Shown: positions 28,686 to 37,016 of the stretch, piece by piece
Layout of the letters: each line of letters starts with the position of its first letter
How positions within the stretch are numbered: the first letter of the stretch is position 1
DNA from: Miltoncostaeales bacterium
GTDB lineage: Bacteria; Actinomycetota; Thermoleophilia; Miltoncostaeales; Miltoncostaeaceae
Length of the DNA: 37,016 bases
Assembly (NCBI GenBank): GCA_030833665.1
Contig: JAURGT010000015.1
Span: 1 to 37,016 of the forward strand
Direction of reading: 5' to 3'
Notes under the pieces: generated by a model
Databases searched by the model: none
Told to the model about the DNA's origin: nothing
What the model saw: the letters and a program-made list of their open reading frames with translations, nothing else
Made by a program: the position numbers and the translations under genes

Positions 28686-28955
28686 TCAGCCGGACTTCGT
28701 CCGGATCTTTATCGAGAGGTCGACATCTCCCTGCACGCGCCGCCAGCACTCGTAGGGGTCGACCCCCGCCTTCTCACAGATCTCCTCGAGGCGCTTGAGC
28801 ATGCGCACGTCAGGCAGCAGCATGCCCACCACCTGGCCGTCGGCGATGGTGAGCTCCACACCCTCCTCGCCCTCCACGGCCCTGAGGGACATGTCCGCGA
28901 ACGGCTGCACCGCGCGGAGGCTGAAGTACATCGCGGGCATGGGCCTGTCGGTCAT
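28686..28955 (-). CDS. Unrecognised 89-residue protein
   Basis: I do not recognise a family. The sequence has alternating strands (AMYFSLRAVQP, GVELTIADGQVVGMLLP) followed by a helix RMLKRLEEICEKAGVDPYECWRRV and a strand DVDLSIKI, a compact alpha/beta shape without signal or membrane segment. GGAG lies 5 nt before the ATG at 28955, a good start. It follows the thioredoxin gene on the minus strand after 38 nt and could be in the same transcript. Confidence 0.72.
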   Translation of the reverse strand: MTDRPMPAMYFSLRAVQPFADMSLRAVEGEEGVELTIADGQVVGMLLPDVRMLKRLEEICEKAGVDPYECWRRVQGDVDLSIKIRTKSG

Positions 28956-28993
28956 GAGGTCTCCGGGTGAGTGACTGGGTCCTCTTATGGTAC

Positions 28994-29311
28994 CTACGTG
29001 AGGTGCTTCTCCAGTGCCCTGCGGATCCTCTTCTCCGACGGCGACCCCGTGAGGCGCTCCACCTCGGCGCCATCGCGGAAGAGGATGACCGTGGGAAGCG
29101 AGAGCACGGCGTGCCGGGCGGGCGCGGCGGGGTGGGCCTCCACGTCGATTGCCGTCACCGTCACCGCGCCGGCGTGCTCGCTGGCAAGGGCCTCGACCGT
29201 GGGGGAGAGCCTGGCGCACGGCTCGCACCACGGGGCCCAGAAGTCCACGAGCACCAGGCCCCGCGCGTCGACGACCCTCGCGTCGAAGTCGGCGTCGGTG
29301 AGCGCCGGCAC
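28994..29311 (-). CDS. Thioredoxin
   Basis: About 105 residues with the thioredoxin fold: LVLVDFWAPWCEPCARLSP with active site WCEPC (Glu replaces the usual Gly), then VTAIDVEAHP, the cis-Pro in LSLPTVILFRDGAEVERLTG and a final helix. No signal peptide is seen, so it is cytoplasmic unless anchored otherwise. GTG 29311 is the conventional start. A CTG at 29329 overlaps the transpeptidase stop (CTGA) and has GGAG 8 nt upstream, so initiation there is possible. Coupled to the L,D-transpeptidase gene. Confidence 0.9.
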   Translation of the reverse strand: MPALTDADFDARVVDARGLVLVDFWAPWCEPCARLSPTVEALASEHAGAVTVTAIDVEAHPAAPARHAVLSLPTVILFRDGAEVERLTGSPSEKRIRRALEKHLT

Positions 29312-29325
29312 CGCGGGGGCGTCAG

Positions 29326-30924
29326 TCAGGGCTTGATCTCCACGGGCATCCCGACCGAGACCTTCTCGTAGAGCTCCTCGACGTCCGGGATGTGCATGCG
29401 CAGGCACCCGTGGCTGGCTGCGGTGCCGATGGAGTAGTCGGCGTACGTGCCGTGGATGCCCACCGCGGGTGCTGAGGTGCCGATCCACCGCGTGCCGAGG
29501 GGGTTCCCCGGACCGGGCGGGATCTCACCGAGTCCCTTGGCCCACGGCGAGTCGGGTGGGATCCACCTCGGGTTCTTCTGCATGGTGACGACCTTGAAGG
29601 TGCCCGTGGGCGTGGGGTACGCCGGCTGGCCGATTGCCACGCGGTAGGTCTTCACCACCTTGCCGTTGCGCTCGAGCGTGAGCGAGAAGGCGGAGAGGTC
29701 GATGGTGATCTTGCCGACGATCGCGCGCAGTGTGCGGGCGTCGACCTTGCCGTTCACCTTCAGCTTGTGCTTTCGCTGGTACTTCTCGACGGCCTTGACC
29801 GTCTTGGCGTCGTACTTGCCGGTGGACCCGCCCTTCCAGAGGCCGATCTCGCCCAGGCGCTCCTGGAGCTGGTCGACATCGGCGCCGACGGCGCCCTCCA
29901 TCAGCTGCTGCGTGCCGAACTCGCTCGAGGTGTCGACGAACGACGTGAACTCCTGGCGGGCCACGTTGCCGCCTGGGTCGCGTACCCACACCGACACCAC
30001 GTTCTTGCCCTCGGCCAGCGTGCCCGGGGCGAGCGCGAACCGGTTGCCGTTGATCGTGAGCGTGGGGCCGTTGCCGTCGCTCGCCGCCTGGGAATCGGAG
30101 GTGGCGGTCCTCCCGCCGACCGCGTCGCGGCCGCGCAGTACCGGGATCTGCTGGCCGTTGATCTTCGCGCCGAAGATGAGATCACGTGGCTTGTCGCCCC
30201 CCACCTTGCCGTAGATCACGGGCTCGGCCGTGGTGGTGAGCTTGATGAGCTTCTTCTGGCCGGCCAGGGTGAGCGTGGGCTGCTGGGTGTCGACGACGAT
30301 GCCCCGCGTCTTGGTGGTGGAGTTGCCGGCCTCGTCGGTGGCGGTGAAGGCAACCTTGGTGCGGCCCTCGGGAAGGGTGGCCTGCGCGCTCCACGAACCG
30401 GTGGACGCATCGGCCTTCACGGCCACGGAGCCACCCTCCCATGTGACCTGCACGATGCTCCCGGGCTGCGTGGTGCCCGCGAAGCGCACGTCGCGGGTGT
30501 TCACCCCCCCGCCAAGGGGAACGTTGAGCTTGAGCGGCGGCGCCTTGCGGTCGACGGTGAAGGTCCATTCCGCCGAGGCGCCGCGCGAGAAGAGGTTGCT
30601 GGCCGAGTACGAAACCGACATCGTGTGCGTGCCGTCGGCGAGGTTGGGGGCCTGCACCACGATGCCGTCGCCGGCGCCCGCGACCTTGTCGCTTACGTCG
30701 GTGCCGTCGATGGTGACGGTGAGGTCGGCCATGGCCGCCGCGGTGGTGCCCACCACCATGGGTCGCTTCGAAGGATTGATCGAGCCGCCGGCGGTGGGCT
30801 GCAGCGGGTTCACCACGGGCCGGGTGGTCCACTCGACCACGAGGAACGCGGCGAGCAGGCCGAACGCCACGATGCCGGTAACGACCACCGTGATCAGCCC
30901 GCTACGTGTCCCGAGTCCCCGCAT
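29326..30924 (-). CDS. L,D-transpeptidase with Ig-like and peptidoglycan-binding domains
   Basis: Cross-links or anchors peptidoglycan outside the membrane. The 532-residue protein has an N-terminal membrane anchor (GLITVVVTGIVAFGLLAAFLV, no cleavage site obvious). About 280 residues of beta-rich Ig-like repeats follow, with signatures such as TATDEAGNSTTKTR and VWVRDPGGNVARQEF. A PG_binding_1 domain (DVDQLQERLGEIGLW to VDARTLRAIVG, about 350-400) precedes a C-terminal YkuD domain with H491-GT and SHGC507LRM. The catalytic Cys and His are intact. ATG start with GGAGG SD and a TATGTT -10 candidate 28 nt upstream. First gene of the minus-strand set with thioredoxin. Confidence 0.93.
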   Translation of the reverse strand: MRGLGTRSGLITVVVTGIVAFGLLAAFLVVEWTTRPVVNPLQPTAGGSINPSKRPMVVGTTAAAMADLTVTIDGTDVSDKVAGAGDGIVVQAPNLADGTHTMSVSYSASNLFSRGASAEWTFTVDRKAPPLKLNVPLGGGVNTRDVRFAGTTQPGSIVQVTWEGGSVAVKADASTGSWSAQATLPEGRTKVAFTATDEAGNSTTKTRGIVVDTQQPTLTLAGQKKLIKLTTTAEPVIYGKVGGDKPRDLIFGAKINGQQIPVLRGRDAVGGRTATSDSQAASDGNGPTLTINGNRFALAPGTLAEGKNVVSVWVRDPGGNVARQEFTSFVDTSSEFGTQQLMEGAVGADVDQLQERLGEIGLWKGGSTGKYDAKTVKAVEKYQRKHKLKVNGKVDARTLRAIVGKITIDLSAFSLTLERNGKVVKTYRVAIGQPAYPTPTGTFKVVTMQKNPRWIPPDSPWAKGLGEIPPGPGNPLGTRWIGTSAPAVGIHGTYADYSIGTAASHGCLRMHIPDVEELYEKVSVGMPVEIKP

Positions 30925-30952
30925 GCCCTCCGACGATCGTCAGCCCGCGAGG

Positions 30953-30958
30953 AACATA
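30953..30958 (-). promoter_or_regulatory. Candidate -10 of the L,D-transpeptidase operon
   Basis: TATGTT on the minus strand (as AACATA on plus) lies 28 nt before the ATG, with the SD GGAGG in between. No good -35 is evident. The 89-bp gap to the otsB stop shows nothing else. Confidence 0.35.
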
Positions 30959-31013
30959 TCAGCGGGCCATGTCGCCGAATGCGCCGCCCGGTGCGACGAC
31001 GACGCCTGTCAGG

Positions 31014-31799
31014 TCAGGCGACGAGGTCGCGCATGAGCCGCAGCACGCCATCCGTGCCGTCCACGGCGCCGTCGGCCTGCGCCCGCACCGTGGCGTCCAC
31101 CTCGGCGCCGTCGGCGAGCACGCACCAGGCCGATGCCAGTCGCCCGCCGGCGACCATCTGCCGCATCGCCCGCCAGGCGTCCGCGTCGGTGTGGTCATCG
31201 CCTACGTAGAGCACCCTCTGCGCCCCCGCGGCAAGCACGATCTCAGCCAGCGCCGTGCCCTTGTCCACGTCGACGTCGGGCAGCAGCTCGAGGATCATCT
31301 TGCCGTCGCGCGTGCGCAGGCCCGCCTCCAGCGCCGCGGGCCGGACCTCGGATCGCAGCCAGGCGCTGGCCGCCACCGGATCGGTGGCCTCGCGGTAGTG
31401 AAGGCTCACCGAGGCGCCCTTGTCCTCCATCCAGGTGTCGTGGGCGGCGAGCACGGCGCCATCCAGACCATCGACGAACCGCCGAAGCCGTGCGACGGCG
31501 GCCTCCGCTCCCGGGACCAGCCGGGGCTCGGCCGCGGGACCTGCCACCTCGAGCCCGTGGTTGCCCCCGCGCGCGATCCCCGGAACGGGAACCATGCGGT
31601 CGACGTCGGCCATGCCGCGGCCGCTGATCACCCCCGCCAGCAGGTAGCCATCGCGCAGGCCGGCGAGCAGGACGAGCGCCTCGTCGGGCACGCGCGCATC
31701 GGCGGCGTTGGCCACGATGGGCGCGAGCACGCCATCGATGTCGAACAGCACTGCGCTTTCGCGCGGGTGACCGCGCAGGTCGTCGAGGAGGTCGCTCAC
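31014..31799 (-). CDS. otsB: Trehalose-6-phosphate phosphatase-like HAD enzyme
   Basis: OtsB removes phosphate from trehalose-6-phosphate. The 261-residue protein shows HAD motif I AVLFDIDGVLAPI (D20, D22), GVISGRGMADVDR, and GNHGLEV with AEPRL as in OtsB. LELLPDVDVDKGTAL corresponds to the family's Lys segment, and motif IV is YVGDDHTDADAWRAM. No otsA lies adjacent. The GTG at 31799 was chosen because TAGCGT ends 8 nt upstream and no SD is present; the longer frame to 31817 has no better support. Monocistronic as far as visible. Confidence 0.88.
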   Translation of the reverse strand: MSDLLDDLRGHPRESAVLFDIDGVLAPIVANAADARVPDEALVLLAGLRDGYLLAGVISGRGMADVDRMVPVPGIARGGNHGLEVAGPAAEPRLVPGAEAAVARLRRFVDGLDGAVLAAHDTWMEDKGASVSLHYREATDPVAASAWLRSEVRPAALEAGLRTRDGKMILELLPDVDVDKGTALAEIVLAAGAQRVLYVGDDHTDADAWRAMRQMVAGGRLASAWCVLADGAEVDATVRAQADGAVDGTDGVLRLMRDLVA

Positions 31800-31807
31800 G
31801 CGATGCC

Positions 31808-31813
31808 ACGCTA
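31808..31813 (-). promoter_or_regulatory. Candidate -10 of a leaderless otsB transcript
   Basis: TAGCGT on the minus strand, 8 nt before the GTG of otsB. The remaining gap to tetR (31814-32028) is noncoding and shows no clear operator palindrome. Confidence 0.45.
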
Positions 31814-32028
31814 ACACCGGGCGCCGGGCGCTCCGTCACGCCCTCCCGTGCGGGCCGAGCGACGCCGTGCGATTCGCCAGAAGCCATCGTGGCCGAGCGT
31901 CTTCGGACCGTCAGGCATGCGTCGCCCGCGTCCGGCGAAGAGTATGTTGCAGGGTCAAGGGAATACATCGTGGCGCTCGCCCTGTCCCCCACAGCACGCA
32001 GGCGCCGCACGAGCACCCTCGGAGAGCC

Positions 32029-32637
32029 ATGGCCACCGCGCCCGCCGATACAGAGACCATGCCCGTTCGCCGTCCGCGTGGCCGCCCTCGCGACCCGCGC
32101 GTGGAGGGCGCCGTGCTGGGCGCCACCCGTGACCTGCTGCTGGAGAAGGGCTACGGGGGCCTCACCATCGCGGCCGCGGCAGACATGGCGGGCGTGGGCA
32201 AGGGCACTATCTACCTGCGCTGGCCCGACAAGGAGTCGCTGGTGGTCGGCGCGCTCGCCGAGGTGTGGGATCCGGTGGCCGACATCGACACCGGCAACCT
32301 GCGTGATGACCTCTTCGGCTTCATGACAAGCGCCATGCGCAGGATGAACGGCCGCGATGGCCGGCTCTTCAGGGAGGTCCTCGCCGAGCTCTCCCGCTCG
32401 GGGCCCCTGAAGACATACTGGGTCAACGAGATCACGCGTCCGTGGGTGGGGGTACTGACCGCGTGCCTGAAGCGCGGAATCGAGCGGGGTGAGATGCGCG
32501 CGGACGCCGACCTCAACGCCACCACCCAGGTGCTCATCAGCCCGCTGCTGGCGGTGCCGATGATGGAGGAGAAGAAGATGACGGCTCGCAATGTGAACGC
32601 CTGGCTCGACGTCGTCCTCGGGGGCATCGCGCCCTAG
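32029..32637 (+). CDS. TetR/AcrR family transcriptional regulator
   Basis: 202 residues. A basic arm RRPRGRPRDPRVEGAVL leads to the TetR helix-turn-helix: ATRDLLLEKGYGGLTIAAAADMAGVGKGTIYLRWPDKESLV (about residues 32-72). The C-terminal ligand/dimer domain has no family I can name with certainty. GGAG lies 4 nt before the ATG. It diverges from otsB across 229 bp and converges on nuoN with only 18 bp between. Its target is unknown; it may regulate itself or otsB. No palindromic operator is obvious. Confidence 0.92.
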   Translation: MATAPADTETMPVRRPRGRPRDPRVEGAVLGATRDLLLEKGYGGLTIAAAADMAGVGKGTIYLRWPDKESLVVGALAEVWDPVADIDTGNLRDDLFGFMTSAMRRMNGRDGRLFREVLAELSRSGPLKTYWVNEITRPWVGVLTACLKRGIERGEMRADADLNATTQVLISPLLAVPMMEEKKMTARNVNAWLDVVLGGIAP

Positions 32638-32655
32638 GGGCCAGTGCCCGGCGAG

Positions 32656-34104
32656 CTAGGGAATCATGAGAGCGCGGGCGGCGTCCGCGCAGAGGTCCAG
32701 CATCGGCTGTGCCCAGATCGCCAGGGCGACGATCGCCACCGCGCCGGCCACGGCCACCGCCGCCACCGACACCGGCACCCGCAGTCGTCGCATGGGCCGC
32801 GCGCCGTCGGGCGCCGGCGACCACATGACGATGACCACGCGCAGGTAGTAGACCACGCTCACCACGCTGGCGAGCGCGGCCACGATGGCCAGCCAGCTCA
32901 TCCCGGCGTCCACGGCCGAGCCGAACAGGAGGAACTTCCCGACGAAGCCCGCCAGCGGCGGGAAGCCCGCGAGCGACACCATGGCGAGCGTCATCACCAC
33001 GCCGGCCCAGGGGCGCGCACGGCCGAAGCCCGTGAAGGCGACGAGCGTGTCACCCGCTTCCACCTCGCGCTCGCGGAGCATGACGATGGCGAACGCCGCG
33101 AGGGTCATCGCCACGTAGGCGAACAGGTAGTAGATGAGCGCCTCGGCCCCGGCGGCCGTGCCGACGGCCACGCCGATGAGGAGGTAGCCCGCCTGCGCGA
33201 TGCTCGACCACGCCAGCATTCGCTTGACGTTCTGCTGCATGAGTGCGCCCACGTTGCCCACCACCATCGTCACCACTGCAAGGGCGCCGATGAGCGCGCG
33301 CCAGTCGCCCGACGCCTGCTGGGTGGAGCCGGTGAACACCAGCAGGAAGGCGCCCATGGCGGCCACCTTGGTGCCTGTGCCCATGAAGGCGGTCACGGGG
33401 GTGGGGGCGCCCTGGTACACGTCTGGTGTCCACATGTGGAACGGCACGGCGCTGGCCTTGAAGCCCAGTGCCACCACGATGAGCACGATGGCCGCCACCA
33501 GCAGCGGCTCGGTGAGCAGGCCGTCCATGGTGTCGAGCTTCAGCGCGATGCCCGTGAGCGACGTCGTGCCGGTGGCTCCGTAGAGCATTGCGAAGCCGTA
33601 GATCAGGATCGCCGTGCCGATCGACCCGGTGATGAGGTACTTGAGGCCGCTCTCGAGCGAGCGCTCGCGCGACACCTCGATGGCGCAGAGGATGTACAGC
33701 GCCACTGAGAGCAGCTCGATGCCGATGAACAGCGTGATGAGGTCGCCGCTCATCACCGTGAGCATCATCCCCGTGGCGGCCGCGAGCACCAGGCCCACGA
33801 ATTCCGGACGGCGCCCGGCCGCCGAGGGCTCGCCCCACGAGAACAGGATCGTCGCCAGCGCCGCGGGCAGGATGATCCATGTGAGCAGCAGGCCGAAGCG
33901 GTCGATGCGCAGCTCGCCCGAGAACGCCGTCTGCCGCTCGCCCCACTGGGCCACGGCGATGGCCAGCGTGGCCACGATGCCGGCGAAGCCCACCCACTCG
34001 GGCAGCCGCCGCCAGGTGGAGGGCAGGGGCACCACGGCGAGCAGGAGCGCCACGACCGTGGCCGCGCTCATCACGTAGAGGGTGAGGGCTGCTCCGGGGT
34101 TCAC
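32656..34104 (-). CDS. nuoN: NADH-quinone oxidoreductase subunit N
   Basis: One of the three antiporter-like proton-pumping subunits of complex I. 482 residues, almost all membrane helix. GIELLSVALYILCA, LKYLITGSIGTAILIYG, FKASAVPFHMWTPDVYQGAPTPVTAFMG and VKRMLAWSSIAQAGYLLIG are the conserved segments, with the Lys residues of the proton channel. The GTG at 34104 overlaps the nuoM stop by 4 nt. It is the last gene of the complex I operon in this direction; TetR converges 18 bp away and no strong terminator is seen between. Confidence 0.96.
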   Translation of the reverse strand: MNPGAALTLYVMSAATVVALLLAVVPLPSTWRRLPEWVGFAGIVATLAIAVAQWGERQTAFSGELRIDRFGLLLTWIILPAALATILFSWGEPSAAGRRPEFVGLVLAAATGMMLTVMSGDLITLFIGIELLSVALYILCAIEVSRERSLESGLKYLITGSIGTAILIYGFAMLYGATGTTSLTGIALKLDTMDGLLTEPLLVAAIVLIVVALGFKASAVPFHMWTPDVYQGAPTPVTAFMGTGTKVAAMGAFLLVFTGSTQQASGDWRALIGALAVVTMVVGNVGALMQQNVKRMLAWSSIAQAGYLLIGVAVGTAAGAEALIYYLFAYVAMTLAAFAIVMLREREVEAGDTLVAFTGFGRARPWAGVVMTLAMVSLAGFPPLAGFVGKFLLFGSAVDAGMSWLAIVAALASVVSVVYYLRVVIVMWSPAPDGARPMRRLRVPVSVAAVAVAGAVAIVALAIWAQPMLDLCADAARALMIP

Positions 34105-35672
34105 GGGATCCACGCCTTCTGGTCGTCCACCCCGAGCTCGGCGGCCGCGCGGTCTGGCAGCACACCGATCTGATCGATCGGCCTGTCGAGCGCGATCTGC
34201 GCGGGCGCCACGGCCAGGTCGGTGCTGGCGCGCGTGGGGGCCACGATGCTGTTGGGCCACACGGCGATCCACACCATCACCAGGATGAGCGGCACGAGCA
34301 CGATGGCGTCACGCCCGGTCATCTCGACCGCGCGGCCGCCGTCCTGCACGCCCCGCGGCGGGCCGTTCATGGTGCCCTGGTACATCCGCAGCATGTACAC
34401 CGCGGCGTAGATCACGCCGATCATGGCGATCACGGCCATCCATGCGTACTGGTCGAACACCCCGCCGAGGATGAAGAACTCGCCCACGAAGGCGTTGGAC
34501 CCCGGCAGCGCGAGCGCGGCCATGGTGACGAACAGGAACGCCACCGCCAGGCGCGGTGCGCCCTTGGCCAGGCCGCCCAGGCGGTCGATGTCCTCGGTGC
34601 CGGTGCCGCGCGCGAGGATCATCACGATCACGAAGGCCGCGGCGGCCACGATGCCGTGGTTGATCATCTGCAGCACCGCGCCCTGCGCGGCCATGCGGTC
34701 GATCACGATGATGCCCAGCACGATGAAGCCCAGGTGCGCCACGCTCGAGTAGCCCACGAGCAGTCGCATCGTGGGCGCCCGCCATGCGAGCAGCGATCCG
34801 TAGGCGATGCCGATGAGCGCCAGGATGGCCACGGGGATGATCAGGTTGCCCACGCCCTCCGGGAAGATCGGCACGCCCACCCGCAGCAGGCCGTAGACGC
34901 CGGCCTTGCTCATGACCGCCGCAAGCAGGATGGTGACCACGATGGGCGCTTGCGAGTACACCCGCGGCAGCCAGCCGTGGAACGGCCAGAGGGGGATCTT
35001 GATGGCGAAGGCCAGCAGGAACCCGGCCAGCAGCACCGTGGCGGTGGCCTCGCCGAAGGGCACGCCCGCGAGGTCGCGCATGAGGAACGAAAGCTCGCCG
35101 GTGTGGTCCATGGCGAGGATTCCCGTGGCCACGATGGCCACGAGCATCAGCAGCGATCCCACCATGGTGTAGACCACGAAGATGAGTCCCGCGCTGCGCC
35201 GCTCGGCGCCGCCCCAGTTCCAGATGAGCAGCGCGAACGGGATGAGCATGAACTCCCAGAACACGTAGAAGAGCACCAGGTCGCCGGCGGTGAACAGCCC
35301 CAGCAGCCCGGCCTGGGCCATCATGATGAGCCCCAGGAACACCGAGGCGCGCTCGCGCGGCAGGTGCTGGCAGGCGGCGATGATGCCCAGCGTGAAGATG
35401 ACGGTGGTCAGCATGACCAGCCAGATCGAGATGCCGTCCACCCCGACGTCCCACGACACCCCGGCCGCGGGGATCCAGTCGAGGTGGTCCACCTGCGACA
35501 GCACCGTGGCCTGGTCATCGAACAGCGACAGCACCACTATCGACACCGCGAGCGTGAGGAACGACGCCACCAGCGCGACGGCGCGCGCCAGGCGGCGCTC
35601 GGTGGCCGGCAGCAGCATCAGCACGACCGACGCCACCAGCGGCACGAGGATGAGGATGCTCACCCAGGGCAT
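34101..35672 (-). CDS. nuoM: NADH-quinone oxidoreductase subunit M
   Basis: Proton-pumping membrane subunit of complex I. 523 residues with about 14 helices: GVDGISIWLVMLTTVIF, FYVFWEFMLIPFALLIW (the conserved Glu of helix 5), AIKIPLWPFHGWLPRVYSQAP and SSVAHLGFIVLGI. ALPGSNAFVGEFFILGG near helix 13 is also conserved. This is NuoM rather than NuoL by the PLWPFHGWLP motif and by length. A polar tail of about 50 residues follows the last helix. ATG at 35672 overlaps the nuoL stop by one base. Confidence 0.97.
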   Translation of the reverse strand: MPWVSILILVPLVASVVLMLLPATERRLARAVALVASFLTLAVSIVVLSLFDDQATVLSQVDHLDWIPAAGVSWDVGVDGISIWLVMLTTVIFTLGIIAACQHLPRERASVFLGLIMMAQAGLLGLFTAGDLVLFYVFWEFMLIPFALLIWNWGGAERRSAGLIFVVYTMVGSLLMLVAIVATGILAMDHTGELSFLMRDLAGVPFGEATATVLLAGFLLAFAIKIPLWPFHGWLPRVYSQAPIVVTILLAAVMSKAGVYGLLRVGVPIFPEGVGNLIIPVAILALIGIAYGSLLAWRAPTMRLLVGYSSVAHLGFIVLGIIVIDRMAAQGAVLQMINHGIVAAAAFVIVMILARGTGTEDIDRLGGLAKGAPRLAVAFLFVTMAALALPGSNAFVGEFFILGGVFDQYAWMAVIAMIGVIYAAVYMLRMYQGTMNGPPRGVQDGGRAVEMTGRDAIVLVPLILVMVWIAVWPNSIVAPTRASTDLAVAPAQIALDRPIDQIGVLPDRAAAELGVDDQKAWIP

Positions 35673-37016
35673 CAGGACGCCCCCGCCACGACGAGCGCCA
35701 GGATGATGCCGGCCACGGCGATGCCCAGCACCATCCAGAACACGTAGGCGCGCACCAGGCCGCTCTGCGATGCGCTCACCACGCGCGCGGTGCCGCGCAC
35801 CAGAGCCGTGGTGCCCGTGATGATTCCCTGCGGGCCGTCGGGCTCGACCTTGTTGATCATCACGTCGGCCAGCTCGCGGCCGGGGTCGACCACGATGTCG
35901 TCATAGGCCTCGTCGAATCGCCAGGCGTCGCGCATGACCCCTCGCGGGCCGGCGGCCACCTGGGCCAGGCGGATGCGCCTCTGCGGGTCGGCACCGAACA
36001 GCCACCAGGCCAGGCCGATGCCCCCGAGGGCCATCACGACCGCCGTGATCATGGTGACGACCTCGGTGGTGTGGGTGGGCTCCACGATCTCGGGGCCGCT
36101 GCCCAGCACCGGGTCGAGCCAGTTGCTGATCTCGGTCCACCCGAAGGGAATCTGCACCCAGCCGCCGACGATGCTGAGGATGCCCAGGATGATCACCGGC
36201 ACGGACATCCACCACCGCGACGGGTGGGGCTTCGGGGTGTAGCCGCCCTGGGGCTCTGGGCCGAAGAAGGCGCGGAAGAGCAGGCGGAACATGTAGAGCG
36301 CGGTGAGGAAGGCCCCGACGATGCCCACCACCCAGCAGAACACGCCGATTCCGCCGTAGGCCAGCGCGCTGGCCAGCACGTCGTCCTTGGCGAAGAAGCC
36401 CGAGAAACCCGGGATTCCCGCGATGGCCAGGCAGCCCGCGCCCATGCCGAAGTACGCCACGCGCAGGTACTTGCGCAGGCCGCCCATGCGGTCGAGGCTC
36501 TGCTCGTCGGCCAGGGCGTGGATGATGATGCCCGCCGCCAGGAACAGGGCGGCCTTGTAGAAGGCGTGCGCCATCAGCATGAACATGCCGCTGGCGTAGG
36601 CACCCAGGCCCACGGCCATCACCATGTACCCCACCTGGCTCACGGTGCTCCAGGCCAGCACGCGCTTGATGTCCACCTGCTGCAGCGCCACGGTGGCGGC
36701 CATGAGCAGGGTGATCGCGCCCACCACGGCCACCACGTCGCCGGCGATCCACGACAGGTCGAAGAACGCGTGGCAGCGCACGATCAGGTACACGCCGGCG
36801 GTCACCATGGTGGCCGCGTGGATCAGCGCGCTGACGGGCGTGGGGCCCTCCATGGCGTCGGGCAGCCAGGTGTGCAGCGGCACCTGCGCGCTCTTGGCGG
36901 CGGCGCCCACGAACAGCAGAAGGCAGATGGCCAGGGCGGTGCCCGACTGCGCGCCCACCTGGTCGGCCCGCGCGAAGGCCTCGCCGTAGTCGAGCGTGCC
37001 CAGCTGGCGCAGGATC
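35672..37016 (-). CDS. nuoL: NADH-quinone oxidoreductase subunit L, N-terminal part beyond window
   Basis: The last 448 codons of NuoL are visible; the frame is open to the window edge at 37016. AKSAQVPLHTWLPDAMEGPTPVSALIHAATMVTAGVYL is the NuoL antiporter signature. QVDIKRVLAWSTVSQVGYM and AFYKAALFLAAG follow. The C-terminal third carries the polar segment MRDAWRFDEAYDDIVVDPGRELADVM, expected for NuoL's lateral helix and last membrane segment. The protein begins upstream of this window, probably preceded by nuoK. Confidence 0.97.
   Translation of the reverse strand, partial: ILRQLGTLDYGEAFARADQVGAQSGTALAICLLLFVGAAAKSAQVPLHTWLPDAMEGPTPVSALIHAATMVTAGVYLIVRCHAFFDLSWIAGDVVAVVGAITLLMAATVALQQVDIKRVLAWSTVSQVGYMVMAVGLGAYASGMFMLMAHAFYKAALFLAAGIIIHALADEQSLDRMGGLRKYLRVAYFGMGAGCLAIAGIPGFSGFFAKDDVLASALAYGGIGVFCWVVGIVGAFLTALYMFRLLFRAFFGPEPQGGYTPKPHPSRWWMSVPVIILGILSIVGGWVQIPFGWTEISNWLDPVLGSGPEIVEPTHTTEVVTMITAVVMALGGIGLAWWLFGADPQRRIRLAQVAAGPRGVMRDAWRFDEAYDDIVVDPGRELADVMINKVEPDGPQGIITGTTALVRGTARVVSASQSGLVRAYVFWMVLGIAVAGIILALVVAGAS

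Noticed and set aside
28690-28704. CCGGAC-TTC-GTCCGG hairpin followed by ATCTTTAT as a terminator for the DUF4395-thioredoxin gene
   Set aside because: Stem only 6 bp, lies 240 nt after the gene and inside the end of the opposing 89-residue gene; support too weak.
31930-31980. TetR operator upstream of its gene (TATGTTGCAGG...AATACATCG)
   Set aside because: The arms are not reverse complements when compared base by base.
32638-32649. GGGC-CAGT-GCCC hairpin between tetR and nuoN
   Set aside because: Four base pairs and no U-tract; such matches are common in GC-rich DNA.

Overview
The window is a very GC-rich bacterial chromosome segment centred on the replication origin. All evidence points to an actinobacterium. 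The gene order rsmG-jag-yidC-yidD-rnpA-rpmH | dnaA-dnaN-recF-dciA-gyrB-gyrA is the conserved origin neighbourhood, there are parS sites of the actinobacterial type (GTTTCACGTGAAAC), and GTG/TTG starts are common. A deep-branching class such as Thermoleophilia is my best guess. The discrete E. coli-type accD/accA pair and the long GyrB make a typical Streptomyces/Mycobacterium-like genome unlikely. No rRNA, tRNA, CRISPR array, phage or insertion sequence is visible.

Left arm (1-2875, minus strand): rsmG (cut by the window edge), two parS sites, then jag, yidC, yidD, rnpA and rpmH, all read away from the origin. jag/yidC, yidC/yidD and yidD/rnpA each overlap by 4 nt. Noncoding 2876-3280 holds two perfect inverted repeats and a cluster of DnaA boxes.

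Replication core (3281-13740, plus strand): a small GHKL ATPase fused to a winged helix sits 3 nt before dnaA. The 451-nt dnaA-dnaN gap (one perfect DnaA box, an AT-rich tract, a hairpin) is the second half of a probably bipartite origin. dnaN, recF, dciA, gyrB and gyrA follow, ending in a perfect 13-bp bidirectional terminator.

Lipid block (13745-24541): a minus-strand methyltransferase diverges from a fatty-acid operon, fabZ-fabH-fabD-fabG-fabF-(dual-specificity phosphatase)-accD-accA-(unknown), most of which is overlapping or nearly so. No acyl carrier protein gene is present. A convergent pair, lipid kinase and alpha/beta hydrolase, follows on the minus strand. The hydrolase diverges from a HAD phosphatase that is coupled to ileS.

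Right end (24538-37016): ileS (IleRS with a swapped HIGH motif, GSHH), a DUF4395-thioredoxin fusion, and a minus-strand set of L,D-transpeptidase, thioredoxin and an unknown 89-residue protein. Trehalose-phosphatase, a TetR regulator and the complex I genes nuoL (partial)-nuoM-nuoN close the window.

Across the window, several first genes of transcription units carry a TANNNT -10-like hexamer only 6-11 nt before their start codon, usually GTG. This suggests leaderless or nearly leaderless mRNAs.
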